Assembly (NCBI RefSeq): GCF_902506415.1
Contig: NZ_LR733275.1
Coordinates: 2,767,795-2,831,794, forward strand
Source of the DNA: Massilia sp. 9I
GTDB lineage: Bacteria > Pseudomonadota > Gammaproteobacteria > Burkholderiales > Burkholderiaceae_D
Direction of reading: 5' to 3'
DNA: 64,000 nucleotides
This document shows, in pieces, positions 7,813-19,235 of the stretch (positions are counted from its first letter, which is position 1; every line of letters starts with the position of its first letter). Position numbers and translations under genes: made by a program. Below the pieces are notes generated by a model. It saw nothing but the letters and a program-made list of their open reading frames with translations. It ran no database searches and had not been told where the DNA came from.

Positions 7813-8883
7813 ATGAACAAGACGGCACGCATGGTGCTGGTCCTGGCGGGCAGCGCAGGACTGGTTCCGACCCTGGCACAGGCCCAGACCAACATCACGA
7901 TCTACGGCATCGTCGATGCCGCCATCGTCGGCGAACGCGGCGGCGCGGAAGGCTCCCTCACCAAGATGACCGGCGGCGCCGGCGCCACCTCCCGCATCGG
8001 CTTCAAGGGCAGCGAAGACCTCGGCGGCGGCCTGTCGGCCTTCTTCACCCTCGAAACCGGCATCCGGCTCGATACCGGCGCAACCGATGTCGCCGGCAGC
8101 ATCTTCAACCGCCAGGCCCTGGTCGGCCTGAAGGGCGGTTTCGGCGCGGTCGCGCTGGGGCGCCAGTACACGCCCTACCACAACATGCTGGTGCAGGTCG
8201 TCGATCCTTTTAACACCGGCTACGCGGGTACGGCCAAGAACCTGTTCCCCCACTCCGGCAGCAACATCCGCACCAGCAATACGATCACCTGGGCCTCGCC
8301 GAACATGCATGGTGTCGACATGGAGCTGGCCTACAGCGCCGGTGAACAAAGCGATTCGGCCGCCCGGCGCCAGTTCGGCGGCGCCATCGGCTACGCCAGC
8401 GGACCCTTGACCCTGCGCGTGGCCTACAACAGCAAGAACGGCGACGCCGCGACACGCTTCGCCCGCAGCCGCAACACCCTGCTGGGCGCACAGTACAAGC
8501 TCGGCAAGCTGACCCTGCACGCCGGCTTTGGCATCGATCGCGGCCCGGAAGCGTCCCCGCTGGCCAACCCGAACAATCCCTACGGCGGCGTGCCCGCGAC
8601 CCCCTCGACCGACGGGCGCGAGCTGCTGCTCGGCCTGAGCGCAGCGCTGGGCCAGGGCAAGCTGATGGCGTCCGTCATGCACAAGGACGATCGCAGCGCC
8701 TTCAACCAGGACGCAAGCGGCTGGGGCATCGGCTACCTGTACTCGCTGTCGAAGCGTACCGGCGTGTATGCGGCGTATGCGCACGTCAGCAACCGCAACG
8801 GCGCCGGCTACACCGTGAACAATAATACCGAGGCCGGCAGTGGCAACACTGGATATAACCTCGGACTGCGCCACAGCTTCTGA
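7813..8883 (+). CDS. Outer-membrane porin (Gram-negative trimeric porin family)
   Basis: A 356-residue beta-barrel porin of the Omp32/OmpC-like family of betaproteobacteria. A signal peptide ends near AQA (residue 24), followed by the typical NITIYGIVDAAI first strand; the chain alternates short amphipathic strands and closes in LGLRHSF, with the terminal Phe needed for outer-membrane assembly. Its place as first gene after the LysR operator, in front of a sugar-acid permease and glucarate dehydratase, suggests it lets glucarate-like anions across the outer membrane. Confidence 0.92.
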   Translation: MNKTARMVLVLAGSAGLVPTLAQAQTNITIYGIVDAAIVGERGGAEGSLTKMTGGAGATSRIGFKGSEDLGGGLSAFFTLETGIRLDTGATDVAGSIFNRQALVGLKGGFGAVALGRQYTPYHNMLVQVVDPFNTGYAGTAKNLFPHSGSNIRTSNTITWASPNMHGVDMELAYSAGEQSDSAARRQFGGAIGYASGPLTLRVAYNSKNGDAATRFARSRNTLLGAQYKLGKLTLHAGFGIDRGPEASPLANPNNPYGGVPATPSTDGRELLLGLSAALGQGKLMASVMHKDDRSAFNQDASGWGIGYLYSLSKRTGVYAAYAHVSNRNGAGYTVNNNTEAGSGNTGYNLGLRHSF

Positions 8884-8911
8884 ACCATATCAGCGACAAC
8901 AGGAGACAAGC

Positions 8912-10273
8912 TTGGAACGAGCCCAAACCATGATCACGGCTGCCGCAGCCGACAACAAGACACGCACACGCTGGCTCATCCTCGCCATGCTGTTCGCGGT
9001 CACCACGGTCAACTACGCCGACCGCGCCACGATCTCGATCGCCGGACCCGAAATCAAGAAGGAACTGGGCCTGAGCGCAGTCCAGATGGGCTACGTATTC
9101 TCGGCCTTCGCCTGGTCCTATGTCGTCGCCCAGCTGCCCGGCGGCTGGCTGCTGGACCGCTTCGGATCGAAGATCACCTACTTCTTCAGCATCTTCCTGT
9201 GGTCGCTGTTCACCTTTTTCACGGGTGCGGTCGGCTTCTTTGCCGGCGGCACCGCGGTGATCCTGCTGTTCGCACTACGCCTGCTGGTCGGGGCGGCGGA
9301 AGCGCCCTCCTTCCCCGGCAATAGCCGCATCGCCTCGAGCTGGTTCCCGACCCACGAACGGGGCCGCGCGGCCGCGATCTTCAACTCGGCCCAGTACTTC
9401 GCCACCGTGCTGTTCGCCCCCCTCATGGGCTGGCTGGTGCACGCCCACGGCTGGCACAGCGTGTTCTATGTGATGGGCGCGCTCGGCGTGCTGGTGTCCT
9501 TCGTGTGGCTCAAGACCATCTACGGGCCGAAGCAGCACCCGGGCATCAACCCCGCCGAGCTGCAGTACATCCAGCAAGGCGGCGCCCTGGTCGACCTGGA
9601 GAGCGACAAGCGCGTGGCCCAGCCCAGCCAGGTGAATTCGCTTTCCTGTATCAAGGAGCTGCTGTCGAACCGCATGCTGTTCGGGATTTACCTGGGCCAG
9701 TACTGCATCACCACGCTGACCTACTTCTTCCTCACCTGGTTTCCGGTCTACCTGGTGCAGGAGCGCGGCATGACCATCCTGAAGGCCGGCTTCGTGGCTT
9801 CGCTCCCCGCCATCGCCGGCTTCCTCGGCGGGATTACCGGCGGCTGGATGTCGGACCGCCTGAGCAAGGCCGGGTACTCGCTGTCGGTATCGCGCAAGGC
9901 GCCGATCGTGCTGGGCATGCTGCTGTCGATGAGCATGATCGCCTGTAACTACATCGAGACCGACATGCTGGTGGTCGCCATCATGTCGCTGGCCTTCTTC
10001 GGCAAGGGCATCGGCGCGCTCGGCTGGGCGGTGGTGTCGGACACGTCGCCGAAAGAGGCCGGTGGCCTGAGCGGCGCCCTGTTCAACACCTTCGGCAACA
10101 CCGCCGGCATCACCACCCCGATCGTGATCGGCTATATCGTCCAGAACACCGGCTCCTTCTCGGGCGCCCTGGTGTTCGTCGGCGCCAATGCCGCCGTGGC
10201 GATCGCCTGCTACCTGTTCATCGTCGGCGACATCCAGCGCGTCAAGCTGGTCAAGTCGCTCTGCGCCAAATAA
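8912..10273 (+). CDS. gudP: MFS transporter, glucarate/galactonate (GudP/anion:cation symporter) type
   Basis: A 12-helix major facilitator of 453 residues. The [22 protein letters not shown] start of helix 1 and [12 protein letters not shown] loop are hallmarks of the D-galactonate/glucarate group (anion:cation symporters). The start is TTG at 8912, chosen because AGGAG at 8901-8905 is at ideal spacing; the ATG at 8930 is in frame but has no close ribosome site. It precedes glucarate dehydratase by 31 bases, so uptake of D-glucarate into the cytoplasm is its likely role. Confidence 0.88.
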   Translation: MERAQTMITAAAADNKTRTRWLILAMLFAVTTVNYADRATISIAGPEIKKELGLSAVQMGYVFSAFAWSYVVAQLPGGWLLDRFGSKITYFFSIFLWSLFTFFTGAVGFFAGGTAVILLFALRLLVGAAEAPSFPGNSRIASSWFPTHERGRAAAIFNSAQYFATVLFAPLMGWLVHAHGWHSVFYVMGALGVLVSFVWLKTIYGPKQHPGINPAELQYIQQGGALVDLESDKRVAQPSQVNSLSCIKELLSNRMLFGIYLGQYCITTLTYFFLTWFPVYLVQERGMTILKAGFVASLPAIAGFLGGITGGWMSDRLSKAGYSLSVSRKAPIVLGMLLSMSMIACNYIETDMLVVAIMSLAFFGKGIGALGWAVVSDTSPKEAGGLSGALFNTFGNTAGITTPIVIGYIVQNTGSFSGALVFVGANAAVAIACYLFIVGDIQRVKLVKSLCAK

Positions 10274-10304
10274 GCTTTCATCTCCACCTACTAGAAGACA
10301 GACC

Positions 10305-11645
10305 ATGAAGACCAACGTATCCGGAGCTCCCGTCATCACCGACCTGCGTGTCGTGCCCGTCGCCGGCCAGGACAGCATGCTGCTCAACCTGAGCGGCGCC
10401 CACGGTCCCTGGTTCACCCGCAACATCGTCATCCTCACCGACAGCGCGGGTAATACCGGCCTCGGTGAAGTGCCCGGCGGCGAGAAGATCCGCCAAACCA
10501 TCGAGGACGCACGCCCGCTCGTCGTCGGCAAGACTTTGGGCGAGTACAACAATGTGCTCAATGCGATGCGCAAGGCCTTCGCCGACCGCGATCTAGGGGG
10601 CCGCGGCCAGCAGACTTTTGACTTGCGCACCACCATCCACGCGGTCACGGCGGTCGAATCCGCCCTGCTCGACCTGCTGGGCCAGTTCATGAACGTGCCC
10701 GTTGCCGCCCTGCTGGGCGAAGGCCAGCAGCGCGACGCGGTCGAGATGCTGGGCTACCTGTTCTACGTGGGCGACCGCAAGAAGACCGACCTCGCCTACC
10801 GTTCGGAGCCGGATGCGGGCGATGCCTGGTTCCGCCTGCGCAATGAGGAAGCCCTCACGCCGGAAGCCGTGGTGCGCCTGGCCGAAGCGGCGCGCGAGCG
10901 CTATGGCTTCAACGACTTCAAGCTCAAGGGCGGCGTGCTGAGCGCCGACGAAGAGATGGAAGCCATCGTCGCCCTGCACGAACGCTTCCCCGAAGCGCGC
11001 TGCACGCTCGACCCGAACGGCGGCTGGCTGCTCAAGGATGCGATCCGCGTCTGCCGCGACAAGCACGGTATCCTGGCCTATGCCGAAGACCCTTGCGGCC
11101 CGGAGGATGGCTTCTCGGGCCGCGAAGTGATGGCCGAGTTCCGCCGCGCCACCGGCCTGCCGACGGCCACCAACATGATCGCCACCGATTTCCGCCAGAT
11201 GGCGCACTCGATCCAGCTGCAGTCGGTCGACATCCCGCTGGCCGACCCGCATTTCTGGACCATGCAGGGCTCGGTGCGCGTGGCCCAGCTGTGCCAGATG
11301 TTCGGCCTGACCTGGGGCTCGCACTCGAACAACCACTTCGACATTTCGCTGGCCATGTTCACCCACGTCGGCGCCGCCGCCCCGGGCAAGGTGACCGCGA
11401 TCGATACCCACTGGATCTGGCAGGACGGCCAGCGCATCACCAGGGAACCGCTCAAGATCGAGGGCGGCATGGTGCACGTGCCCGAGAAACCGGGCCTGGG
11501 CATCGAGATCGATCTCGACCAGTTGGAGAAAGCCCACCAGGCCTACAAGAACATGGGCCTGGGCGCGCGCGACGACGCGGTGGCGATGCAATACCTGGTG
11601 CCGGGCTGGAAGTTCGACAGCAAGCGTCCCTGCCTGGTGCGCTGA
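10305..11645 (+). CDS. gudD: Glucarate dehydratase
   Basis: An enolase-superfamily enzyme of 446 residues, the same length as E. coli GudD, that dehydrates D-glucarate (and often L-idarate) to 5-keto-4-deoxyglucarate. The acid/base lysine block DFKLKGG, metal ligands in [14 protein letters not shown] and TNMIATD, and the catalytic His in SHSNNHFD are all present. The next steps (aldolase or KDG dehydratase) are not in the window. It sits between the permease and a Bug-type receptor in one operon. Confidence 0.95.
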   Translation: MKTNVSGAPVITDLRVVPVAGQDSMLLNLSGAHGPWFTRNIVILTDSAGNTGLGEVPGGEKIRQTIEDARPLVVGKTLGEYNNVLNAMRKAFADRDLGGRGQQTFDLRTTIHAVTAVESALLDLLGQFMNVPVAALLGEGQQRDAVEMLGYLFYVGDRKKTDLAYRSEPDAGDAWFRLRNEEALTPEAVVRLAEAARERYGFNDFKLKGGVLSADEEMEAIVALHERFPEARCTLDPNGGWLLKDAIRVCRDKHGILAYAEDPCGPEDGFSGREVMAEFRRATGLPTATNMIATDFRQMAHSIQLQSVDIPLADPHFWTMQGSVRVAQLCQMFGLTWGSHSNNHFDISLAMFTHVGAAAPGKVTAIDTHWIWQDGQRITREPLKIEGGMVHVPEKPGLGIEIDLDQLEKAHQAYKNMGLGARDDAVAMQYLVPGWKFDSKRPCLVR

Positions 11646-11734
11646 GCCGGAAGTACCGGCCAGGGCCCGGCAAAGCCCTGGCGACATGCAATGCGATTCA
11701 CTTGACGATCGATACTAAAACACAGGAGACCAAG

Positions 11735-12700
11735 TTGAAAGCTACTAAATTATTGTTGGGTATGTCCCTTGGCATGTCGGTGCTGCTCAGCGCACACGCC
11801 GCCTATCCGGAAAAGGCGGTCACCGTCGTCGTGCCCTTCCCGCCGGGCGGCTCGACCGATGCGATCGCACGTGCGCTCGGCCCCAAGATCACCGCGCGCC
11901 TGGGCCAGCCCTGGATCATCGACAACCGTCCCGGCGCCACCGGCGCGATCGGGGCCTCGATGGTCAAACGCGCGGCCCCCGATGGCTATACCGTGATGGC
12001 GGCCTCGATCGCGGTCTACGCCATGAACCAATGGCTCATCAAGAAGATCAGCTACGACCCGGCCAAGGATTTCGACCTCCTGACCGTCGCGGTGCGCGCA
12101 CCGAACGTGCTGGTCGCTAACCCGAATGTGCCGGTCAATACGGTGCCTGAACTGATCGCGTACCTGAAGAAACAACCGGGCAAACTCACGTTCGCATCGT
12201 CAGGCAACGGCAGCTCGGACCATCTGACGGCCGAGCTGTTCTGGCAGAAGAGCGGCACCAGCGGCCTGCACGTGCCCTACAAGGGCGGCGCGCCGGCCAT
12301 GACGGATCTGCTGGGCGGACAGACCGACGTTTCCTTCGTCAACATCAACACCGCGCTGCCTTACATCAAAGCCGGCAAGCTGAAGGTGCTGGCCGTGACC
12401 GGCGAGCGGCGCGCGGCGGTCCTGCCCGCGGTACCGACCCTCACCGAGGCGGGCGTCCCGGGTGTCGACATCTATTCGTGGCAGGCGTTTGCCGCACCGA
12501 AGGGCTTGCCGAAGGAGGTGAAGGCGAAGCTCCACGGCGCCATTGTCGCCGCACTAAACGATCCGCAAATCAAGACCGGGCTGACGGCCCAGGGCTTCGA
12601 GGTCGTGGGCAATACGCCGGAGCAGTTCCAACAGTTCCAGCTTGCCGAACAGGCCCGCTGGAAAAATGTCATCGAAGTCGGCAAGATCACCGCAGACTGA
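11735..12700 (+). CDS. Tripartite tricarboxylate transporter receptor (Bug family)
   Basis: A 321-residue periplasmic solute-binding protein with a signal peptide ending near SAHA (residue 22) and the family block YPEKAVTVVVPFPPGGSTD, followed by GNGSSDHL and PYKGGAPAMTDLLGGQ. Bug proteins bind carboxylates and hand them to TctAB permeases, but no tctAB gene lies nearby, which is common for this large family. The start is TTG at 11735, with AGGAG at 11724-11728; this is the same arrangement as the permease gene upstream. It is the last gene of the glucarate operon, before a strong terminator. Confidence 0.88.
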   Translation: MKATKLLLGMSLGMSVLLSAHAAYPEKAVTVVVPFPPGGSTDAIARALGPKITARLGQPWIIDNRPGATGAIGASMVKRAAPDGYTVMAASIAVYAMNQWLIKKISYDPAKDFDLLTVAVRAPNVLVANPNVPVNTVPELIAYLKKQPGKLTFASSGNGSSDHLTAELFWQKSGTSGLHVPYKGGAPAMTDLLGGQTDVSFVNINTALPYIKAGKLKVLAVTGERRAAVLPAVPTLTEAGVPGVDIYSWQAFAAPKGLPKEVKAKLHGAIVAALNDPQIKTGLTAQGFEVVGNTPEQFQQFQLAEQARWKNVIEVGKITAD

Positions 12701-12730
12701 ACATTCCCCACGCTCTCTTCTGCTCACCGA

Positions 12731-12757
12731 GCGGGCCGCCCACGCGGCCCGCTTTTT
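12731..12757 (+). terminator. Rho-independent terminator of the glucarate operon
   Basis: A perfect 9-base-pair stem (GCGGGCCGC, loop CCAC, GCGGCCCGC) runs straight into TTTTT. It follows the Bug receptor stop by 30 bases. Confidence 0.85.
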
Positions 12758-12860
12758 CTCTTCTAGGTACAATCTTGGCTAGCCAGGCTTGTGCTATCCT
12801 CGCGCGTTTCTTTAAATCAATAGTCGTCCACTCCGGCGTGGACGCAATGACTTACGTTCC

Positions 12861-14353
<1,493 letters not shown>

Positions 14354-14375
14354 CAAGACATACCGGGAGAAGGCC

Positions 14376-15263
14376 ATGACCAACACCACTTTCAGCACGC
14401 CGCGCGACCTGCTGCGCTATGCGATCACCCGCTTCAACTCTGCCCGCCTGTTCTTCGGCCACGGAAGCGCCGAGGCCTTCGACGAAGCGGCCTACCTGAT
14501 CCTGCACACCCTCAAGCTGCCGCTGGACCGGCTCGAGCCCTTCCTCGACGCGCGCCTGCTGCCCGACGAAGTGATCCAGGTGATGGAAGTGATCGAGCGC
14601 CGCGTCAGCGAGCGCGTGCCGGCGGCCTACATCACGAAAGAAGCCTGGCTGGGCGACTACCGCTTCTACGTCGACGAGCGCGTGCTGGTGCCGCGTTCCT
14701 TCATCGCCGAACTGGTGCCGCAGACCTTCTCGCCGTGGGTGCAGGATCCGGAGGGCGTGGAAAACGTGCTGGAACTGTGCACGGGCAGCGGCTGCCTGGC
14801 GATCATGATGGCCGACGCCTTCCCGAACGCCGTGATCGATGCGGTCGACATCTCGAAGGATGCGCTGGCCGTGGCCGAGCACAACATCCGCGAGTACAAG
14901 CTGGAAGGCCGCGTCAACCCGATCGAGTCCGACCTCTACACCAACGTGCCGTTCAAGAAATATGACCTGATCGTCACCAACCCGCCCTACGTGAACAGCA
15001 CCTCGATGGGCAAGCTGCCGCCGGAATACCTGCGCGAGCCGCAGATCGCGCTGGCCGGCGGCGAGGACGGCATGGACCTGGTGCGCAAGATCGTGGCCGG
15101 CGCCGCCGAACGATTGAGCCCGGAAGGCATCCTGGTGGTCGAGATCGGCAACGAGCGCGATTTCGCCGAAGCGGCCTTCGGCCACCTCGGCCTGACCTGG
15201 CTCAGCACCAGCGCCGGCGACGACGCCGTGTTCCTGCTCACCGCGGAACAACTGCAAGCGTAG
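14376..15263 (+). CDS. prmB: Ribosomal protein L3 glutamine N5-methyltransferase
   Basis: A class I SAM-dependent methyltransferase of 295 residues in the HemK/PrmB family. The SAM-binding ELCTGSGC is at 133-140 and the catalytic NPPY at 202-205; the N-terminal helical substrate domain matches PrmB. dapE-prmB adjacency is common in betaproteobacteria. Its TAG stop codon (15261-15263) lies inside the left arm of a REP-type repeat that begins at 15260. Confidence 0.92.
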   Translation: MTNTTFSTPRDLLRYAITRFNSARLFFGHGSAEAFDEAAYLILHTLKLPLDRLEPFLDARLLPDEVIQVMEVIERRVSERVPAAYITKEAWLGDYRFYVDERVLVPRSFIAELVPQTFSPWVQDPEGVENVLELCTGSGCLAIMMADAFPNAVIDAVDISKDALAVAEHNIREYKLEGRVNPIESDLYTNVPFKKYDLIVTNPPYVNSTSMGKLPPEYLREPQIALAGGEDGMDLVRKIVAGAAERLSPEGILVVEIGNERDFAEAAFGHLGLTWLSTSAGDDAVFLLTAEQLQA

Positions 15264-15370
15264 GGTGGGCGGCTTGCCGCCCACGCGGTGATACGGAACG
15301 ACTCCGTTATCGCGCCGAATGATCTCGCTGCTAACTACCACCGCGTGGGCGGGAAACCCGCCCACCCTAC
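15260..15370. repeat. REP-type doublet, copy 1
   Basis: Perfect 13-base terminal inverted repeats (GTAGGGTGGGCGG and its complement, ending at 15370) enclose two hairpins: GTGGGCGG-CTTG-CCGCCCAC on the left and GTGGGCGGG-AAA-CCCGCCCAC on the right, with about 70 bases between. A second copy with the same termini but a different middle is at 53613-53720. Hairpin doublets of this kind at gene ends are typical of REP/BIME elements moved by RAYT transposases. No RAYT gene is in the window. Confidence 0.85.
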
Positions 15371-15388
15371 CTAACACCAGAACCTGCA

Positions 15389-17368
15389 ATGATCCGTTTC
15401 CAGAACGTCAGCCTGATGCGCGGCACCAAGCCGCTGCTCGAAGACGCTGACCTGACCCTCAACCCGGGCGACAAGATCGGCTTGATCGGCGCCAACGGCG
15501 CCGGCAAATCGAGCCTGTTCGCCATGCTGCGGAACGAACTGCACCCGGACCAGGGCGCGATCGACTTCCCCGCCAAGTGGCGCATGGCTTACGTGGCGCA
15601 GGAGACGCCGGCCCTGGACCGACCGGCGCTGGACTACGCGATCGACGGCGACGTCAATCTGCGCCGCCTGCAGGCCGAGCTGGACGAACTGGAAGCGCAT
15701 CCGGATGCGGACGACCACGGCATGCGCCTGGGCGAACTTCACAGCCTGCTGGCCGACGCGGATGCCTACACGGTGCAGTCGCGCGGCGAGCAGCTGCTGC
15801 TGGGCCTGGGCTTCTCGCTGGAGCAGATGCAGCAGCCGGTGGCCAGCTTCTCGGGCGGCTGGCGCATGCGCCTGAACCTGGCGCAGGCACTGATGTGCCC
15901 TTCCGACCTGCTGCTGCTGGACGAACCGACCAACCACCTGGACCTGGACGCGATCATCTGGCTGGAAGACTGGCTGAAACGCTATCCTGGCACCCTGATC
16001 ATCATTTCGCACGACCGCGATTTCCTCGACGAGATCGTCAACGTCGTCGTGCACATCGACGAACGCAAGCTGAAGCGCTACTCGGGCAACTACAGCGCCT
16101 TCGAGCGCCAGCGCGCCGCGCACTTGGTGCTGGCCGCCGCCGCTTTCGAGAAGCAGCAGCGTACCCGCGCCCACCTGCAGTCGTTTGTCGACCGCTTCAA
16201 GGCCAAGGCCACCAAGGCGCGCCAGGCGCAGAGCCGCATGAAGGCGCTGGCCAAGATGGAAGAACTGGCGCCGCTGCGCGCGGCCGCCGAATTTTCCTTC
16301 GAGTTCCGCGAGCCGCTGTCCGCCCCTAACCCGCTGCTGGTCCTGGAAGACGTCGACGCCGGCTACCCGCTGCTGGACGCGCATGGCGACAAGGTCGGCG
16401 GCAAGACCATCGTCAAACGCGTCAACTTTTCGCTGCAGATCGGCCAGCGTATCGGCCTGCTGGGTGTGAACGGCGCCGGTAAATCCACCCTGATCAAGAC
16501 CGTCGCCGGCGAACTGATGCCGCTGGAGGGCACGGCGACCCTGGGCAAGGGCCTGTCGATCGGCTACTTTGCCCAGCACCAGGTCGAGATGCTGCGCCAC
16601 GACGAGTCGCCGCTGTGGCACCTGTTGAAGATCGCGCCGAACGTGCGCGAGCAGGAGCTGCGCAACTTCCTCGGCGGCTTCAACTTCCCGGGCGATATGG
16701 TGACCAGCCCGATCGCGCCCTTCTCGGGCGGCGAAAAAGCACGCCTGGCGCTGGCCCTGATCGTGTGGCAGCGCCCGAACCTGCTGCTGCTGGACGAACC
16801 GACCAACCACCTGGACCTCGAGACGCGCGAAGCGCTGACCATGGCGCTGGCGCAGTTCGAAGGCACCGTGGTGCTGGTATCCCACGACCGCCACCTGCTG
16901 CGCGCCACCACCGATGAATTCATCATCGTCGCCGACGGCAAGCTGCAGCCCTTCGACGGCGACCTGGACGACTACAAGGAATGGCTGTTCCAGACCAAGC
17001 TCGGCAAAGGCACCGCCACCCTGCCGGCGCCGGCGCCTGCAAAGGAGAGCAAAGCCGAGGCGCCGCTCGCCGCACCGGTCGACCGCAAGGAGCAGAAGAA
17101 GCAGGAAGCGGAAGCGCGCCAGCGCCTGGCCGCGCAGCGCAAGCCGCTCGAGAACCGCGTCAAGCGCCTGGAAGAGCAGATGGCCAAGCTGAATGCGAAG
17201 AAGGCCGAGATCGACGCCCAGCTGCTGGAGCCGAGCATCTACGAGGCGGAGAACAAGGACAAGCTCAAGACCCTGGTGGCCGACCAGGCCTTTGCCGCGC
17301 GCGACCTGGAACAGCTGGAGGCGGAATGGCTCGAGCTGCAGGAGCAGCTCGAAGGGCTCGCAGCTTAA
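15389..17368 (+). CDS. ABC-F family ATPase (YheS-like)
   Basis: A 659-residue soluble protein with two ABC ATPase domains and no membrane segment. Walker A loops GANGAGKSS (about 34-42) and GVNGAGKST (about 360), signatures FSGGWRMRL and FSGGEKARL, and two LLLDEPTNHLD Walker B blocks are intact, joined by the charged linker that contacts tRNA in ABC-F factors. A lysine/glutamate-rich coiled coil occupies about 560-655. The MIRFQNVSLMRG start and C-terminal coil match YheS among the ABC-F subfamilies; a ribosome-associated role is known for the family. Its stop overlaps the convergent cheW stop in TTAA. Confidence 0.9.
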   Translation: MIRFQNVSLMRGTKPLLEDADLTLNPGDKIGLIGANGAGKSSLFAMLRNELHPDQGAIDFPAKWRMAYVAQETPALDRPALDYAIDGDVNLRRLQAELDELEAHPDADDHGMRLGELHSLLADADAYTVQSRGEQLLLGLGFSLEQMQQPVASFSGGWRMRLNLAQALMCPSDLLLLDEPTNHLDLDAIIWLEDWLKRYPGTLIIISHDRDFLDEIVNVVVHIDERKLKRYSGNYSAFERQRAAHLVLAAAAFEKQQRTRAHLQSFVDRFKAKATKARQAQSRMKALAKMEELAPLRAAAEFSFEFREPLSAPNPLLVLEDVDAGYPLLDAHGDKVGGKTIVKRVNFSLQIGQRIGLLGVNGAGKSTLIKTVAGELMPLEGTATLGKGLSIGYFAQHQVEMLRHDESPLWHLLKIAPNVREQELRNFLGGFNFPGDMVTSPIAPFSGGEKARLALALIVWQRPNLLLLDEPTNHLDLETREALTMALAQFEGTVVLVSHDRHLLRATTDEFIIVADGKLQPFDGDLDDYKEWLFQTKLGKGTATLPAPAPAKESKAEAPLAAPVDRKEQKKQEAEARQRLAAQRKPLENRVKRLEEQMAKLNAKKAEIDAQLLEPSIYEAENKDKLKTLVADQAFAARDLEQLEAEWLELQEQLEGLAA

Positions 17369-17829
17369 GCGACTTGTCGTGGCTGGGCCGGCGCCATCGA
17401 CATCAGGCGTTCGATGTCGAGCAGGATCAGGCGCCTTCCTTTCGCCATGCCGAGGCCGATCAGGTAGTCGGCTTGGGTAGCAGCGCCCGGCAGCGGCGCC
17501 ACCTGTTCCGGGTGCAGGCGCAGCACGCCGGTGACGCGCTCCACCACCACCCCCACCACCCCGCTTGACGCCCGCACGATGATCACGTCGGTGTCCGGCT
17601 CAGGCGACGAGAAGCCGGGCGCGAAGGCCGCCCGCAAATCCATCACCGGCATGATCACCCCGCGCGAGAGCGCCACCCCGCCGATGATCTCGCCGTCATC
17701 GCTGGAGAAGCGCTCGAGCGCACGGAAAACCTTGAGCTCTTTCACCGCGGCGTAATCGAGCCCGTATTCAAGCCCGCCCAGGGTGAAGCACAGGAACTGC
17801 TGGGGTGCGGAGAGGATCTGCTTGGACAT
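17365..17829 (-). CDS. CheW-like chemotaxis coupling protein
   Basis: A single CheW domain of about 154 residues (QQFLCFTLGGLEYGLDYAAVKE to the C-terminal RLILLDIERLM). CheW links chemoreceptors to CheA. The ATG at 17829 is chosen because AAAGGA precedes it closely; an in-frame start eight codons earlier would place that ribosome site inside the coding region. No other chemotaxis gene is adjacent, so its receptor partner is unknown. Confidence 0.88.
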   Translation of the reverse strand: MSKQILSAPQQFLCFTLGGLEYGLDYAAVKELKVFRALERFSSDDGEIIGGVALSRGVIMPVMDLRAAFAPGFSSPEPDTDVIIVRASSGVVGVVVERVTGVLRLHPEQVAPLPGAATQADYLIGLGMAKGRRLILLDIERLMSMAPAQPRQVA

Positions 17830-17897
17830 GGTGGTTCCTTTCATCGGCACCATCTATCCTAAGGGCGAGCCCCTCCTGAATTGTTGACTGTGGTCAA

Positions 17898-18365
17898 CTA
17901 TTGCACCGCCTGCGGGCGCGCTGCACCATCATTGTCCCGCCCGTCGACTGCGCGCAGCGCCCGTGTGACGGCACGGTTCTCGCGCACGGCGCGCCAGAAG
18001 GCGTAGCCCATGGCCAGCAGCAGAAGCGCGGCCACCACCAGTCCGGGCCAGGCGCCGCCCAGCAGCAGGCCGCCGACGATGAACAGCGGGCCGAAGATCA
18101 GGAAGTCGCCGGTCTGGGCCAGCAGCGCGGGCCAGGCCGGCTGACGCAGGGTGACGATCGACGATGCCAGGTCACGGCAAGCCAGTACGGTGCTCCAGTC
18201 GCCCGGCTTGTCGAATGCCACCGCATAGGTCGTTCCTGCGCCAGGGATCACGCGATTGCCGAGATTGACGCCATAGTGCGGCCGGCCACGCGAGCGGAAA
18301 CTGAAGTCGCCACGCGCCGCCTGGACGTCGAACACCTCGTCAAACCGTATCCGCTCGATGTGCAT
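17898..18365 (-). CDS. Hypothetical membrane protein (155 aa)
   Basis: The N-terminal 85 residues are soluble and look like a small beta-rich domain (VFDVQAARGDFSFRSRGRPHYG). Two hydrophobic segments follow at about 86-102 and 106-122, then a basic and polar tail. I do not recognise the family with confidence. It is transcribed alone on the minus strand between cheW and the Nudix gene. Confidence 0.65.
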   Translation of the reverse strand: MHIERIRFDEVFDVQAARGDFSFRSRGRPHYGVNLGNRVIPGAGTTYAVAFDKPGDWSTVLACRDLASSIVTLRQPAWPALLAQTGDFLIFGPLFIVGGLLLGGAWPGLVVAALLLLAMGYAFWRAVRENRAVTRALRAVDGRDNDGAARPQAVQ

Positions 18366-18469
18366 GGGCTTCTCTCAGGGATGAACACGGCTCGACTGTA
18401 CGCCAGGTCGCAACGCCGATGTTTCCGTTTTTTGGGAGCATCCTTCCAAAGGATTCGAAGTATTGCACT

Positions 18470-19096
18470 TCATCCCAGCAGCGCCACCAGCGGCGCATCA
18501 TTCGGATTGACCAGCACTTTGGCCAGAAGCGCGCGCGGCACCAGCGACACCGCCTGGCTCTCCCAACCCATGTCGGACGGGCAGCCGCCCAGGCGCCGGC
18601 CCAGGTAGTAGCGCGTGCGGCTGCGGCTGCGCGTCACGTCCAGCAGGAAGCCGCTCAAGGCGACGCGCAGGCCGCTCTCCTCCCAGGCTTCGCGGATCGC
18701 CGCGGCGCGCAGCCCCACGCCGGTATCCACGGTTCCTTTCGGGAAGGTGGCCGGATAGCCGCCGAAGGCGTTGGACGGATGCACCACCCAGACCCGCCCG
18801 TCGTCTTCCAGGACGACCACGCCCGCCGCCACCCGCTTGCCGGGCGCAGCTTCGAAAAGCGGCTCTTCGAAATCCTCGTCCAGACCCGCCAGCGCGGTCC
18901 AGCCGGCATCGTCGTGCGGGGCGTCGCGCCAGGGCGTGAAGCCGATGCCGTTCAGCTGCGGCGGCAGCGCGCCGCCGGGGATGACGGTGGCAATCTGCTG
19001 CGGGTCGCGCCACGCGTCCAGGGAGCTCGGCGAGGTCGGTGCGGTGATCGCGACCGGCTTTCCCCATTCGTCGGCTTTCGGGTGGATCGTATGCAT
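18470..19096 (-). CDS. Nudix hydrolase
   Basis: A 208-residue protein with a Nudix fold: GTVDTGVGLRAAAIREAWEESGL at about 118-140. The metal-binding REAWEESGL half is intact, but the first conserved glutamate of the Nudix box (G-x5-E-x7-REUxEExGU) is Val here. A charged N-terminal region of about 85 residues precedes the domain. The lost residue is not one of the catalytic glutamates of the REUxEE core, so activity remains possible; the substrate is unknown. Confidence 0.8.
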   Translation of the reverse strand: MHTIHPKADEWGKPVAITAPTSPSSLDAWRDPQQIATVIPGGALPPQLNGIGFTPWRDAPHDDAGWTALAGLDEDFEEPLFEAAPGKRVAAGVVVLEDDGRVWVVHPSNAFGGYPATFPKGTVDTGVGLRAAAIREAWEESGLRVALSGFLLDVTRSRSRTRYYLGRRLGGCPSDMGWESQAVSLVPRALLAKVLVNPNDAPLVALLG

Positions 19097-19235
19097 ACGT
19101 GGCGCTGAAGTCGGTGATGCACCATTCTAATGCCGCAAACGTGCTGCAACACCGGCGCACCGAAGCATTGCCTCGGCATCCCATCTGTGCCAACATCGGC
19201 TGACCCGATTCGACCCGCCACCGCGACCGACAACA

